DNA of 64,000 bases. It comes from Paenibacillus mendelii (lineage in GTDB: Bacteria > Bacillota > Bacilli > Paenibacillales > Paenibacillaceae). This document shows positions 1 to 8,076 of this stretch, one piece after another. The notes below the pieces were generated by a model. That model worked only from the letters and a program-made list of their open reading frames with translations. It was not told where the DNA came from and made no database searches. Positions within the stretch are counted from its first letter, which is position 1; the number at the start of each line of letters is the position of its first letter. A program made the position numbers and the translations under genes. Location: NCBI RefSeq assembly GCF_024498075.1, contig NZ_JANHOF010000013.1, forward strand, positions 140,675-204,674, read 5' to 3'.

Positions 1-933
1 ATTAATTTCACGCTCGGCTTTCTGTTCGGCTGGGCCATGCAGCTGCCGATTCAGGAAATTCTTATCGTCGCGGGTATTACGACGATCTCCTCCAGCGCCA
101 TCGTGGCGAAGGTGCTGGTCGATTTGAAACGGACCGCGAACGGGGAGACAGAGATGATTCTGGGCATCATCATGTTCGAGGATGTATTTCTGGCCGTCTA
201 TATCTCGATCGTATCGGGCTTGGTGCTGAGCGGCTCTTCTTCCTTTGGAGGCGTGGCGCTCTCGGCGTTGATTGCCCTCGGCTTTATGCTATTCATTCTC
301 GTCGTTGGCCGCAAATGCGTTCCTCTGCTGAACCGTGCGCTGCGTATTCGTTCCAACGAGCTGTTCATGCTGGTGATTTTCGCCGGATTGTTCATGATCG
401 CAGGCTTCTCCGAGACGATTCATGTCGCAGAGGCGATTGGAGCGCTGCTTGTCGGCCTTGTACTGGCTGAGACCGAGCATATGAAGCGGATTGAGCATCT
501 GATTCTTCCGTTTCGCGATTTCTTCGGCGCCATCTTCTTCTTCAGCTTCGGTCTGACGATTGATCCGTTCGCCTTAGGCGGTGCGGTCTGGATGTCACTG
601 GGTGCGGTCGCCGTTACGTTGTTCGGCAATTTCGTGGCAGGCATGTGGGCAGGCCGGGTTGCGGGTCTCTCGCCGAAGGCTTCGGCCAATATTGGACTTA
701 CGATCGTCGCAAGGGGCGAGTTTTCAATCATTATGGCTAATCTGGCCAAAGCGGGCGGGCTGCTTCCGATCATTCAGCCGTTTGCCGCGCTGTACGTGCT
801 GATCCTGGCAGTGCTCGGGCCGCTGCTAACGAAAGAGTCGAAGGCCATCTTTGGGCCGCTGGACCGCGTGTTCAAATTTACACGAAGCTATAATAAGCGT
901 AAGGAAGCGGCTGCGGCATCACAAGAACCGTAA
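1..933 (+). CDS. Cation:proton antiporter, CPA2/Kef family, KhtU-like (5' truncated by window)
   Basis: The reading frame is open from base 1, so the N-terminus lies outside the window; about 310 C-terminal residues are visible. They form a run of hydrophobic helices typical of CPA2 (KefB/KhtU) K+/H+ or Na+/H+ antiporters. The early TTISSSAIVAKVL stretch and the following IMFEDVFLAVYIS segment resemble the ion-translocating core, and the hydrophilic C-terminus is short (SYNKRKEAAAASQEP) with no TrkA-N or RCK domain. In Bacillus such channel subunits (KhtU) work with separate KhtS/KhtT regulators; none is visible here, but they could lie upstream. Ion specificity cannot be read from sequence. 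The YitT-family gene follows after a 29-bp gap on the same strand and may be cotranscribed. Confidence 0.85.
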   Translation: MNFTLGFLFGWAMQLPIQEILIVAGITTISSSAIVAKVLVDLKRTANGETEMILGIIMFEDVFLAVYISIVSGLVLSGSSSFGGVALSALIALGFMLFILVVGRKCVPLLNRALRIRSNELFMLVIFAGLFMIAGFSETIHVAEAIGALLVGLVLAETEHMKRIEHLILPFRDFFGAIFFFSFGLTIDPFALGGAVWMSLGAVAVTLFGNFVAGMWAGRVAGLSPKASANIGLTIVARGEFSIIMANLAKAGGLLPIIQPFAALYVLILAVLGPLLTKESKAIFGPLDRVFKFTRSYNKRKEAAAASQEP

Positions 934-962
934 ATACCTGAATCGAAAGGGAGGGATCGCTC

Positions 963-1829
963 GTGAGAGAATCGAACGTAACGAATCCTGAACGGATAGA
1001 CCAGGAAAGAGAAGGCTTCTCCAAGAAGCCGACTATGGATTTACTGTTTGTTGTGGCGGGAGCGCTGCTCGCCTCAGTGAGCATTGAGCTGTTCCTCGTG
1101 CCCAACCAGTTAGTGGTAAGCGGGATGACGGGCGTCTCTATGATGCTTGCCTATGGGATGGAGATGCGGATCGGTATTCTGCTCTTATTATTGAATTTGC
1201 CCTTCCTGTACTTCGGCGCCCGCCGGCTTCACAAGGAAAGGTTGTTTATCGGCTTTTATGGACTGCTTGCCTTTGGCATTGCCTCAATGGCTTTGCATCC
1301 CGTTCCGGGTCTAACTGAAAACCTGATGCCGGCTGCAATTCTAGGAGGGGCGGTACTTGGTATCGGCATTGGTCTGGTGATCCGCTGCGGAGGGTTTCTG
1401 GATGCAGCAGAGCGTATGGGGACCGCTTGGATGGGGCGCCGTTATGCGCTGCTCCTTTCCATTACGGCCAATGCTGGGGTCCTGCTTGCGGCATGGGCAC
1501 TCTTCGAGTACGAGCAGCTGCTGCATTCCGCGGTTGCTACGGCGGTCGTGCTGCTTGCGGCAAATCGGTTTCTCTACGGCAGCTCGGCGCTCGAGCGGAT
1601 GATTCGCATTGAGAGCGGCAGGGCTGAGGAGGTCGCGGCTGCGATAGCCGCGGCTACGGGTCGAATCGCTGTTCGGCTGCCCTCGCAGCCTCGCAGAGAG
1701 GAAGGGTTTACTGCCCTGCACCTGGAGGTTTCCCGTTTGGAGGAAGCTGCCATTCGGGAGGCGGCATTGAAAGCGGATCCGGATGCTTTGATCAATGTGA
1801 GACGCGGAGGACACAGAAGCAGGTATTGA
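963..1829 (+). CDS. YitT-family membrane protein
   Basis: This encodes 288 residues. After a charged N-terminus of about 22 residues there are five or six hydrophobic segments (roughly 24-45, 52-70, 82-100, 120-142, 152-172). The segment around LFLVPNQLVVSGMTGVSMML matches the start of the YitT/DUF161 family. The C-terminal 80 residues look like a degenerate DUF2179 soluble domain. The family is uncharacterised and membrane-located in Bacillus. The start is a GTG preceded by GGGAGGGATC. The C-terminal domain is more divergent than usual and ends in a basic tail (RRGGHRSRY). Confidence 0.75.
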   Translation: MRESNVTNPERIDQEREGFSKKPTMDLLFVVAGALLASVSIELFLVPNQLVVSGMTGVSMMLAYGMEMRIGILLLLLNLPFLYFGARRLHKERLFIGFYGLLAFGIASMALHPVPGLTENLMPAAILGGAVLGIGIGLVIRCGGFLDAAERMGTAWMGRRYALLLSITANAGVLLAAWALFEYEQLLHSAVATAVVLLAANRFLYGSSALERMIRIESGRAEEVAAAIAAATGRIAVRLPSQPRREEGFTALHLEVSRLEEAAIREAALKADPDALINVRRGGHRSRY

Positions 1830-1944
1830 TAGGTCTTACCGGTCAGAAGCCCGCGTCTGTTAAACTTGCATAAGTCTTGCATGTTCGTGCATGGATCGCC
1901 TTGTTCTGGCAAATACTAGCCAAAACAATGACGAGGTGGTCCTC

Positions 1945-2598
1945 ATGTGCCAAGCAATATCAAGTGCGGCTGATGTGTCGGAGCTGACAGAGCGTTATCA
2001 AATCGAAAAAGTATTGTTTCATTCGACCCATTCGCGCGAGATTAATCCGACGGAATCGGTGTGTGCGGTGTTCGAGCATCCATACGATGGCCGGCTGCTG
2101 GATGAATTTAGATGGGGGCTCATGCCGTTTTGGGCGAAAGATTCGATATGGATGGAGAGCCGGACGATGCTGTGGAAGCCAATCTTTGACCGGATCTTAA
2201 AAAGACAGCGTTGTGTCATTCCGTGCACGGGCTTCTATGTAAGCAGGACAGAGGGCAAACAGACGCACCGTGCGAAGGTATCGATGCGCAGCGGGACGTT
2301 CGCTATCGCCGGATTGTATGATATATTCCGTGCGCCGACAGGCGGTGAGGAGACGCGTACGCTCACGTTGATTACGACACAAGCGAACGGTCTTGTCTCG
2401 CCGTACAGCCGTCAGATGCCTGCTATTCTGGAGGAAGAACATGTGGAACGTTGGCTGAAGGGCTCCTTCGACGATCCGTTCGAAATGCATGCGATGCTAA
2501 AGCCGATGGATGCGATGCGGATGCTGTCCGTACCGATCGGGTCGGCCCCAGGAGATAAGGTCGAGTTCGAGGTTTCCCGTCCGGAGCCGATCGGTTAA
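1945..2598 (+). CDS. Divergent SOS response-associated peptidase (SRAP/YedK/HMCES-like)
   Basis: This encodes 217 residues. The start was placed at the ATG followed directly by a Cys codon, because SRAP proteins process Met1 and use Cys2 to cross-link abasic sites in single-stranded DNA; GAGGTGG sits a few bases upstream. The frame stays open 54 bases further 5', but those codons look non-coding. The SRAP scaffold is recognisable: WGLMPFWA at about 57-64, the KRQRCVIPCTGFY block at 86-98, and RQMPAIL at 156-162. However, the residue aligned with catalytic Asn75 is Glu71, that aligned with Glu105 is Val99, and that aligned with His160 is Ser155. Only Cys2 of the catalytic set remains. It may bind DNA or form the thiazolidine slowly, or do something else. 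Confidence 0.7.
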   Translation: MCQAISSAADVSELTERYQIEKVLFHSTHSREINPTESVCAVFEHPYDGRLLDEFRWGLMPFWAKDSIWMESRTMLWKPIFDRILKRQRCVIPCTGFYVSRTEGKQTHRAKVSMRSGTFAIAGLYDIFRAPTGGEETRTLTLITTQANGLVSPYSRQMPAILEEEHVERWLKGSFDDPFEMHAMLKPMDAMRMLSVPIGSAPGDKVEFEVSRPEPIG

Positions 2599-2612
2599 GT
2601 CCTTCCTTCGTG

Positions 2613-2659
2613 AATAACCCCGTTTCATCTACGATTGAAGTAGGTGAGACGGGGTTATT
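2613..2659. terminator. Hairpin between convergent genes
   Basis: A 20-bp stem with two mismatches (arms 2613-2632 and 2640-2659) encloses a 7-base loop. It lies between the SRAP gene on + and the Nudix gene on -, and probably ends transcription from one or both sides. The T-tracts are weak. Confidence 0.6.
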
Positions 2660-2694
2660 GTTGATGCGCGGCCATCTGGGATGAAGGCATTGAA

Positions 2695-3186
2695 TTACAG
2701 CTTCTTCACGGTTTCTTTGATCATCCGGTCGTTTTCCTCATCCCACTCCACATGGATCTCGAACGTACCCTCCTCGAAGAAATAGGGAAAGCGTCGTTTG
2801 AACCAGGGCTGCATGGGCAGCTCAAGAGCTTCGGAAATCGGTACCCACAGCAGCTCCCCTTCGGGCGGGTTATGCAGCAGTTCGCCCTCGAAGGCGGTGG
2901 CGATATAATTAAATACCATATAGCGAAACCCGGTGCTCGGAACGACGTACTCATCCAAACCTTTGTACACCAGGCCGCTAACGCGAAGTCCGGTTTCTTC
3001 CCATACTTCGCGCGCAGCGCCGTCCGATAAGCTTTCGGGAAAATCGACCTTGCCGCCGGGGCCGATATATCCGGGAAATCCGCGGCTATCGGGCCGATTA
3101 ATGAGCAGCACGCGGCTGCCGTCGATGACCAGGCACATGGTATACATCGCGAACGTTTTTTGAATGACTTCGTTATCGCTATTCAT
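2695..3186 (-). CDS. Nudix hydrolase (MutT/YvcI-like)
   Basis: The protein contains a perfect Nudix box, GX5EX7REXXEEXGX, read as GKVDFPE...REVWEETGL, so it should hydrolyse a nucleoside diphosphate linked to another moiety using Mg2+. The region before the box (CLVIDGSRVLLINRP) and the FNYIATAFEGELL strand suggest the 8-oxo-dGTPase-like YvcI group, but the substrate is not predictable. The frame is open back to a TTG at 3234 that has no ribosome site. I chose the ATG at 3186, which has GGGAGAGG about 16 bases upstream; another ATG at 3147 is possible. The gene is convergent with the SRAP gene and seems to be transcribed alone. Confidence 0.8.
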   Translation of the reverse strand: MNSDNEVIQKTFAMYTMCLVIDGSRVLLINRPDSRGFPGYIGPGGKVDFPESLSDGAAREVWEETGLRVSGLVYKGLDEYVVPSTGFRYMVFNYIATAFEGELLHNPPEGELLWVPISEALELPMQPWFKRRFPYFFEEGTFEIHVEWDEENDRMIKETVKKL

Positions 3187-3320
3187 GATCTGCTGACACA
3201 GCCTCTCCCATTGATTATGTAACGCCCGGCTCAACTTGCATCATACTACGAGTCAAGCATGACGAGAAGGGGGACGGATGTTTCAAGCAGGAACCGCGCA
3301 GCCGGCATAGAATGCAAAGT

Positions 3321-3352
3321 GACCTTATCTTGGTTAGCTCCAAAATAAGGTC
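3321..3352 (-). terminator. Hairpin downstream of small hypothetical gene
   Basis: GACCTTAT and ATAAGGTC arms with inner TTGG/CCAA pairs form a hairpin just after the stop of the 3373-3657 minus-strand gene. There is no strong T run, so terminator activity is a guess. Confidence 0.4.
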
Positions 3353-3372
3353 TTCGAAAATTGGCGTTCGTC

Positions 3373-3657
3373 CTATGATTCCGTAGTTGAAGGCTGATCC
3401 AGAGCGTCGAGCGCGGCGTCAATCAGCGTATCGAACAGCTCGTCATTCTCTTCCAGCTGCTCCTCGACTTGATTGATCTGGATCTCCTTTCCAGGACCGT
3501 TCAGAAAGTTTAAGCTGTACATCCAGTCCTCGGCATTCTTGCTGACCAGGGTCAGTTCATAGGCCGATTTATGGCCCTCCACTTCAAAGTGGACATGGCC
3601 GTTATAGCCGTCCTGCTTGGAATGCTTCAATTCTGCCTTCAAAATGTTAACGTTCAT
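3373..3657 (-). CDS. Conserved-looking small acidic hypothetical protein
   Basis: This encodes 94 residues with no membrane segment or signal peptide. I recognise no family. The sequence has the feel of a small alpha/beta protein with an acidic C-terminal third (VEEQLEENDELFDTLIDAALDALDQ). The start ATG has a good upstream AGGAAAGGAT site, and a hairpin follows the stop, so it is very likely a real, separately transcribed gene. It lies 50 bases downstream of the AraC-type gene on the same strand and may also be read through from it. Confidence 0.6.
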   Translation of the reverse strand: MNVNILKAELKHSKQDGYNGHVHFEVEGHKSAYELTLVSKNAEDWMYSLNFLNGPGKEIQINQVEEQLEENDELFDTLIDAALDALDQPSTTES

Positions 3658-3707
3658 TGCTATCGATCCTTTCCTAATAGATTACGTGTGTGGCGATGCT
3701 GATGCGC

Positions 3708-4496
3708 CTACTCTCTTGCGGTGCGTTCCGCGATTAAATCCGAAGGCAGCCTGCCGACGACCCGCTTGAAGGTGCGGTTAAAATACGACGGATCGCTGTA
3801 GCCCAGCTGCTCAGAGATGTCGTGCACCGTAAGCTGAGAGTGGCGGAGCAGATACTGTGCCGTCTTTAATCTTTTCATATGAACGAATTCACTGATGGTC
3901 AACCCGGTCACCTTGCGAAAGATGGAAGCGGCATAATTGGGACTTACACCAACAACGGCTCCGAGCTCCACCTTTGTTATTTTGTCCCGGTAATGCTCTT
4001 CGATGTACCGTTTCATGCGATCCGTATGTTGGATTGCCGACGGGGCCTTCTCTCCCTCGTCAACCTCGCGGCTGATGATGACGAGCACTTCCATCAGGAG
4101 TGCTGCACACATCACGGAAAAATAACGCCCGCGTTCCGTCCACTGCTCCGCGAGCAGAAGCAGCTTCTCCACCACAAGCTCGGGCATATGGGATGCCCAG
4201 TGAAGAGGGGCCTTGGCGGCGAGAAGGGGGAGAAGCCCGGAAGCCCCGGCCATGGAGGGACTGAATTGAATCGTGATCATATCGCGGATCCCGCCATCGC
4301 CCTTCAGCTCGAAGCCGGGACAGCCGGCGGGGATAAGCATCAGCTCGTTTTTGCGGCAGACGTAGGTGTGGCCTCTAAGCTCGTAATGACTCTGTCCGAA
4401 TCGTACCCAGACGAAGATATAGCTGTCGCTGCCGAGTCTTCGCCGTTCATGGCGGACAAAACCCCGCTCCTGTCGAATGTGAAATATGCTGAACAT
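3708..4496 (-). CDS. AraC-family transcriptional regulator
   Basis: This encodes 262 residues. The N-terminal part (about 1-130) resembles the AraC cupin sensor domain. The C-terminal 100 residues contain two helix-turn-helix units: ITKVELGAVVGVSPNYAASIFRKVTG and HDISEQLGYSDPSYFNRTFKRVVG. This arrangement is typical of regulators of carbohydrate use or stress in Paenibacillus. It is transcribed divergently from the short pyruvate kinase gene, and a perfect 9-bp inverted repeat lies in the shared 127-bp gap, so the kinase and the regulator itself are the natural candidate targets. The effector is unknown. Confidence 0.85.
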   Translation of the reverse strand: MFSIFHIRQERGFVRHERRRLGSDSYIFVWVRFGQSHYELRGHTYVCRKNELMLIPAGCPGFELKGDGGIRDMITIQFSPSMAGASGLLPLLAAKAPLHWASHMPELVVEKLLLLAEQWTERGRYFSVMCAALLMEVLVIISREVDEGEKAPSAIQHTDRMKRYIEEHYRDKITKVELGAVVGVSPNYAASIFRKVTGLTISEFVHMKRLKTAQYLLRHSQLTVHDISEQLGYSDPSYFNRTFKRVVGRLPSDLIAERTARE

Positions 4497-4520
4497 CTAG
4501 CAGCCCTCAATTATTGTGAG

Positions 4521-4547
4521 ACTATAGTATATTTACTGTACTATAGT
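4521..4547. promoter_or_regulatory. Inverted repeat operator candidate between araC-type gene and pyk
   Basis: ACTATAGTA at 4521-4529 and its exact reverse complement TACTATAGT at 4539-4547 are separated by 9 bases. The repeat lies upstream of a TACAAT -10-like hexamer at 4574-4579 that has no good -35, a layout compatible with an activator site. Confidence 0.45.
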
Positions 4548-4623
4548 TCATCGATCTTGAACAGCGGCTCCTATACAATAGACTTAAGTAGAGAGAAACG
4601 CAGTGATAGGAGTGGACGAGAAG

Positions 4624-5655
4624 ATGAAGAAGACGCAAATCGTCTGTACGATGGGACCGGCCTGTTTGTCGGCAAGCATGCTGGAGCAAATGATCGGTGC
4701 AGGCATGAATATAGCAAGATTAAACTTAGCACATGGTGAGCTGGACGACCATCGGCAGCGGATCATAGCCGTTCGGGAAGCAGCAAGCAAGCTTAATACG
4801 CCTGTCCAAATGATGCTTGACATCAAAGGACCGGAGATCCGGACCGGCCTCCTGCAGGAGCCTTCCTATCTGCTCAAGAGCGGCGAGTTCCTGACCTTGA
4901 CGACGGAGCCTGTAATTGGAACGGACAAACGTATCTCGGTTTCCTACGACTTGACCCGCGACGTTGCCGCAGGCACGAGCATTATGATCGATGACGGGCT
5001 CATCGAGCTTCAGGTGGTCCGGATCGAAGGGACGGAGGTCGTCTGCGTTATCGTGAACGGCGGCGTTATTAAATCTCGTAAAGGCGTAAACCTGCCGGGT
5101 ATTCGCACCTCGCTGCCCGGCGTGACGGAGCGGGACAAGCTGCACATTCAATTTGGCGTGGAAACAGGCGTGGAGATGATCGCAATGTCATTCGTGCGCC
5201 GCGCAGAGGATGTCCGTGAAGTGAAGCAGATGCTGGCGGACATGGGAGCTTCTCACATTCAGATTATTTCGAAAATCGAAAATCAAGAGGGTCTTGATGA
5301 GCTCGACGCCATTATAGAAGCGTCCGACGGCATTATGGTTGCGCGCGGCGACCTGGGCGTAGAGATTCCGATCGAGGACGTCCCTGTAGCGCAGAAGCGG
5401 ATGATCGCTGCCTGCAACAAAGCGGGCAAGTTCGTCATTACCGCGACACAAATGCTGGAGTCGATGCAGCATCAGCCTCGTCCGACCCGTGCGGAAGCGA
5501 GCGATGTGGCTAATGCCGTATGGGACGGTACGGATGCGGTTATGCTGTCCGGCGAGACGGCATCGGGTCATTATCCGCTCGAATCCGTCCGTACGATGGC
5601 TGCGATCGCTGGCAAAGCGGAGCTCGCCGCGAATAAAGATTTGATCGGAGCGTAA
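4624..5655 (+). CDS. Short pyruvate kinase paralogue lacking the C-terminal domain
   Basis: This encodes 343 residues, against about 470 for a usual pyruvate kinase and about 585 in Bacillus. It contains the TIM-barrel A domain and an intact B domain (about 75-160) but stops right after the LSGETASGHYPLESVRTM segment, so the allosteric C domain is missing. KGPEIRTG, SKIENQEG, ARGDLGVEIP and TQMLESM are all present. Two residues that bind the activating K+ in other enzymes are changed: the NFSHG motif reads NLAHG (Ala36) and LDTKGPE reads LDIKGPE (Ile67), although Glu71 of the K+-dependent type is kept. The start is the ATG preceded by AGGAGTGG; an upstream GTG is less likely. It is divergent from an AraC regulator, suggesting a conditional paralogue rather than the housekeeping enzyme. 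Confidence 0.8.
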   Translation: MKKTQIVCTMGPACLSASMLEQMIGAGMNIARLNLAHGELDDHRQRIIAVREAASKLNTPVQMMLDIKGPEIRTGLLQEPSYLLKSGEFLTLTTEPVIGTDKRISVSYDLTRDVAAGTSIMIDDGLIELQVVRIEGTEVVCVIVNGGVIKSRKGVNLPGIRTSLPGVTERDKLHIQFGVETGVEMIAMSFVRRAEDVREVKQMLADMGASHIQIISKIENQEGLDELDAIIEASDGIMVARGDLGVEIPIEDVPVAQKRMIAACNKAGKFVITATQMLESMQHQPRPTRAEASDVANAVWDGTDAVMLSGETASGHYPLESVRTMAAIAGKAELAANKDLIGA

Positions 5656-5769
5656 TCATCGTTTAAAGTTAGTAGAGCGGGGCGCGAATGCGTAGAGATG
5701 GGATGCGGCGGCATCCGGTCGAGCAGACGCGCCTTTTTGCGAATTGCTAACGTTAGGCGGGATTGGATT

Positions 5770-7716
5770 ATGCACGTATTGACGGTTGATCATATAACGA
5801 AGAGCTATGGCGAGAAAATGTTGTTCGAGGACGTGTCGTTCGGGATCGAAGCCGGCGACAAAATCGGTATCATTGGTATAAACGGAACAGGCAAGTCGAC
5901 GTTTATGAAGGTCGTTGCAGGAATAGAGCCCCCTGACTCGGGCTCTATTCTTGTTGTGGGCGGTGTAAGCGTGCAGATGCTGTCGCAGGATCCGGTGTTC
6001 GATCCGGAGATGACGGTGCTGGAGCATGTGCTTGGAGGGGACTCCGAGCATATGCGCGCGGTGCGCGGATACGCCGAAGCGCTGCAGGCGCTGGAGCTCA
6101 ATGCGGGCGATCCTGCCCTGCAGGAGCGGCTGGTGCGCGCGAATCAGCGGATGGACGAGCTGGAAGCTTGGAGCCTGGAGAGCGAAGCGAAGACGGCCTT
6201 GACCAAGCTTGGCATCGTGTCGTTCGAAGCGAAGCTGGGTACGCTGTCCGGCGGGCAACGGAAGCGGGTTGCGATGGCGGCTGCGCTCGTGCAGCCATCC
6301 GATGTGCTGCTGCTCGATGAGCCTACGAACCACATTGACAACGAATCGGTCGCTTGGCTGGAACAGATGCTGCAGAAGCGCAAGGGCGCCCTGCTCATGA
6401 TTACGCATGACCGTTATTTTCTGGATCGCGTCAGCAATCGGATTCTGGAGCTCGACCGCGGGCGTGCCCATTTCTACACGGCGAACTACAGCCGCTTCGT
6501 TGAACTGAAGCTGGAGCGGGAAGAGCGCGAGGCCTCATCCGAAGCGAAACGGAAAAATTTGCTGCGCAATGAGCTGGCTTGGATTCGCAGAGGAGCGAAA
6601 GCGCGCTCGACGAAACAGAAGGCGCGTATCGAACGGTTCGAGACGCTGCAGGCATCCGCGCCGGATAAGGCTGGCGGCAAGCTGGACGTATCGGTAGCTT
6701 CGTCCAGGTTAGGCCGAAAGATTGTAGAGATGGAAGGGGTCACGAAATCGTTCGAAGGACGGACGGTCATCCGGGGCTTCGATTATATTACCGTTCCGGA
6801 GGATCGCGTCGGCATTGTGGGCCGTAACGGTCAGGGGAAGTCGACGCTGCTCAAGCTGATCTCGGGGCAGCTGCAGCCCGATGCCGGCGAGGTCAGGCTC
6901 GGGCCCACCGTGCGGCTCGGCGTGTTCTCCCAGGAGCGGGAGGAGATGGACGAGAGTTTGCGCGTCATCGACTATATCCGCGAAGGCGCGGAACGGGTGA
7001 CCACCTCCGACGGGACAACGGTATCGGCTTCTCAGATGCTGGAGCGGTTTCTATTTCCGCCGAACCAGCAGTGGTCGCCGATCGCGAAGCTCTCCGGCGG
7101 CGAGAAGCGGCGTGTACAGCTGCTGCGCGTCCTGATGGATGCGCCCAATGTGCTGCTGCTTGACGAGCCTACCAATGATCTGGATATTGCGACGCTGACG
7201 GTGCTCGAAGACTACTTGGATGATTTTCCGGGCGTCGTGTTCATCGTTTCCCATGACCGGTATTTCCTAGACCGGACGGCTGAGCGCATCTTCGCCTTCG
7301 AAGGCGATGGCGTCATTACGCAGCATGTCGGCAACTTCACCGATTACATGGAGCATAAGGAGGCGGCTGTGAGTGTGGCGGCGGATGCGGGATCCCGTGC
7401 GAGTGCTCCCGCAAGTACGCCAAGTGCGCCGGCTGTGGACAGCGGCTCTTCGAATGTGAGAGAGGTGCAGCGCCCACTGAAGATGTCGTACAAGGAACAG
7501 AAGGAATTCGAGACGATCGATGAAGATATCGAGAAAGCCGAGGAAGGGCTGCAAGCTATTGGGCTCCGCATGGAGGCTGCGGTGAGCGATTCGGTGCTGC
7601 TGCAGCAGCTGCTCGTCGAGCAGCAGGAGCTCGAAGCAAAGCTGGAGCATCTGATGGAGCGCTGGACGTATCTGAATGAGCTGGCCGAGCTTATCGTCGC
7701 GAACAAGAAGGGTTAG
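5770..7716 (+). CDS. ABC-F family ATPase, YfmR/Uup type
   Basis: This encodes 648 residues. Two ABC domains in tandem carry Walker A motifs GINGTGKST and GRNGQGKST, signature motifs LSGGQRKR and LSGGEKRR, and Walker B LLLLDEPTNHID and LLLDEPTNDLD. A charged linker joins the domains and there is no membrane segment, which defines ABC-F proteins that act on the ribosome. The last about 90 residues form a predicted coiled coil rich in Glu and Leu, as in Uup and B. subtilis YfmR, preceded by an Ala/Ser/Pro-rich spacer. The start is the ATG with AGGCGGG upstream; codons further 5' look non-coding. A likely role is resolving stalled ribosomes; antibiotic resistance is not implied. Confidence 0.85.
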   Translation: MHVLTVDHITKSYGEKMLFEDVSFGIEAGDKIGIIGINGTGKSTFMKVVAGIEPPDSGSILVVGGVSVQMLSQDPVFDPEMTVLEHVLGGDSEHMRAVRGYAEALQALELNAGDPALQERLVRANQRMDELEAWSLESEAKTALTKLGIVSFEAKLGTLSGGQRKRVAMAAALVQPSDVLLLDEPTNHIDNESVAWLEQMLQKRKGALLMITHDRYFLDRVSNRILELDRGRAHFYTANYSRFVELKLEREEREASSEAKRKNLLRNELAWIRRGAKARSTKQKARIERFETLQASAPDKAGGKLDVSVASSRLGRKIVEMEGVTKSFEGRTVIRGFDYITVPEDRVGIVGRNGQGKSTLLKLISGQLQPDAGEVRLGPTVRLGVFSQEREEMDESLRVIDYIREGAERVTTSDGTTVSASQMLERFLFPPNQQWSPIAKLSGGEKRRVQLLRVLMDAPNVLLLDEPTNDLDIATLTVLEDYLDDFPGVVFIVSHDRYFLDRTAERIFAFEGDGVITQHVGNFTDYMEHKEAAVSVAADAGSRASAPASTPSAPAVDSGSSNVREVQRPLKMSYKEQKEFETIDEDIEKAEEGLQAIGLRMEAAVSDSVLLQQLLVEQQELEAKLEHLMERWTYLNELAELIVANKKG

Positions 7717-7890
7717 CGTCAGCGCGCCTTGGATGAATGGCGACTGTCTTGCTTGGCCTCAATGGGCGATCGGCCCGAGCGCTGCAATAGGGCGACTGGC
7801 TGGAGCAGTTGGAGCTAGGCGATTTGCAGGTCCAGCGAGAGGCTAAGGCTGCATGAGTTAATTGCCGGCAGCCGATACTGAGTCGATGCA
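7717..7890. other. Non-coding spacer before the repeat block
   Basis: I see no gene, hairpin or promoter that I can support here. It leads into the 11-bp tandem repeat. Confidence 0.5.
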
Positions 7891-8000
7891 GAGCAAAGAC
7901 CGAGCAAAGACCGAGCAAAGACCGAGCAAAGACCGAGCAAAGACCGAGCAAAGACCGAGCAAAGACCGAGCAAAGACCGAGCAAAGACCGAGCAAAGACC
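7891..8000. repeat. Ten perfect tandem copies of an 11-bp unit
   Basis: The unit GAGCAAAGACC is repeated exactly ten times over 110 bases. Its length is close to one DNA helical turn and is not a multiple of three, so all frames give an 11-residue peptide repeat by chance. It lies between genes and is probably a slippage-prone minisatellite. Confidence 0.95.
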
Positions 8001-8076
8001 GAACTGATACCGAACTGTCAGTCGGACGTTTCCCCCTGATTCATATCACCATTGTGGCGAAGTATGGATCACAGTC

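Noticed and set aside
7691..7984. Minus-strand frame with an 11-residue peptide repeat
   Set aside because: It is a by-product of the 11-bp DNA repeat and lacks a start site.
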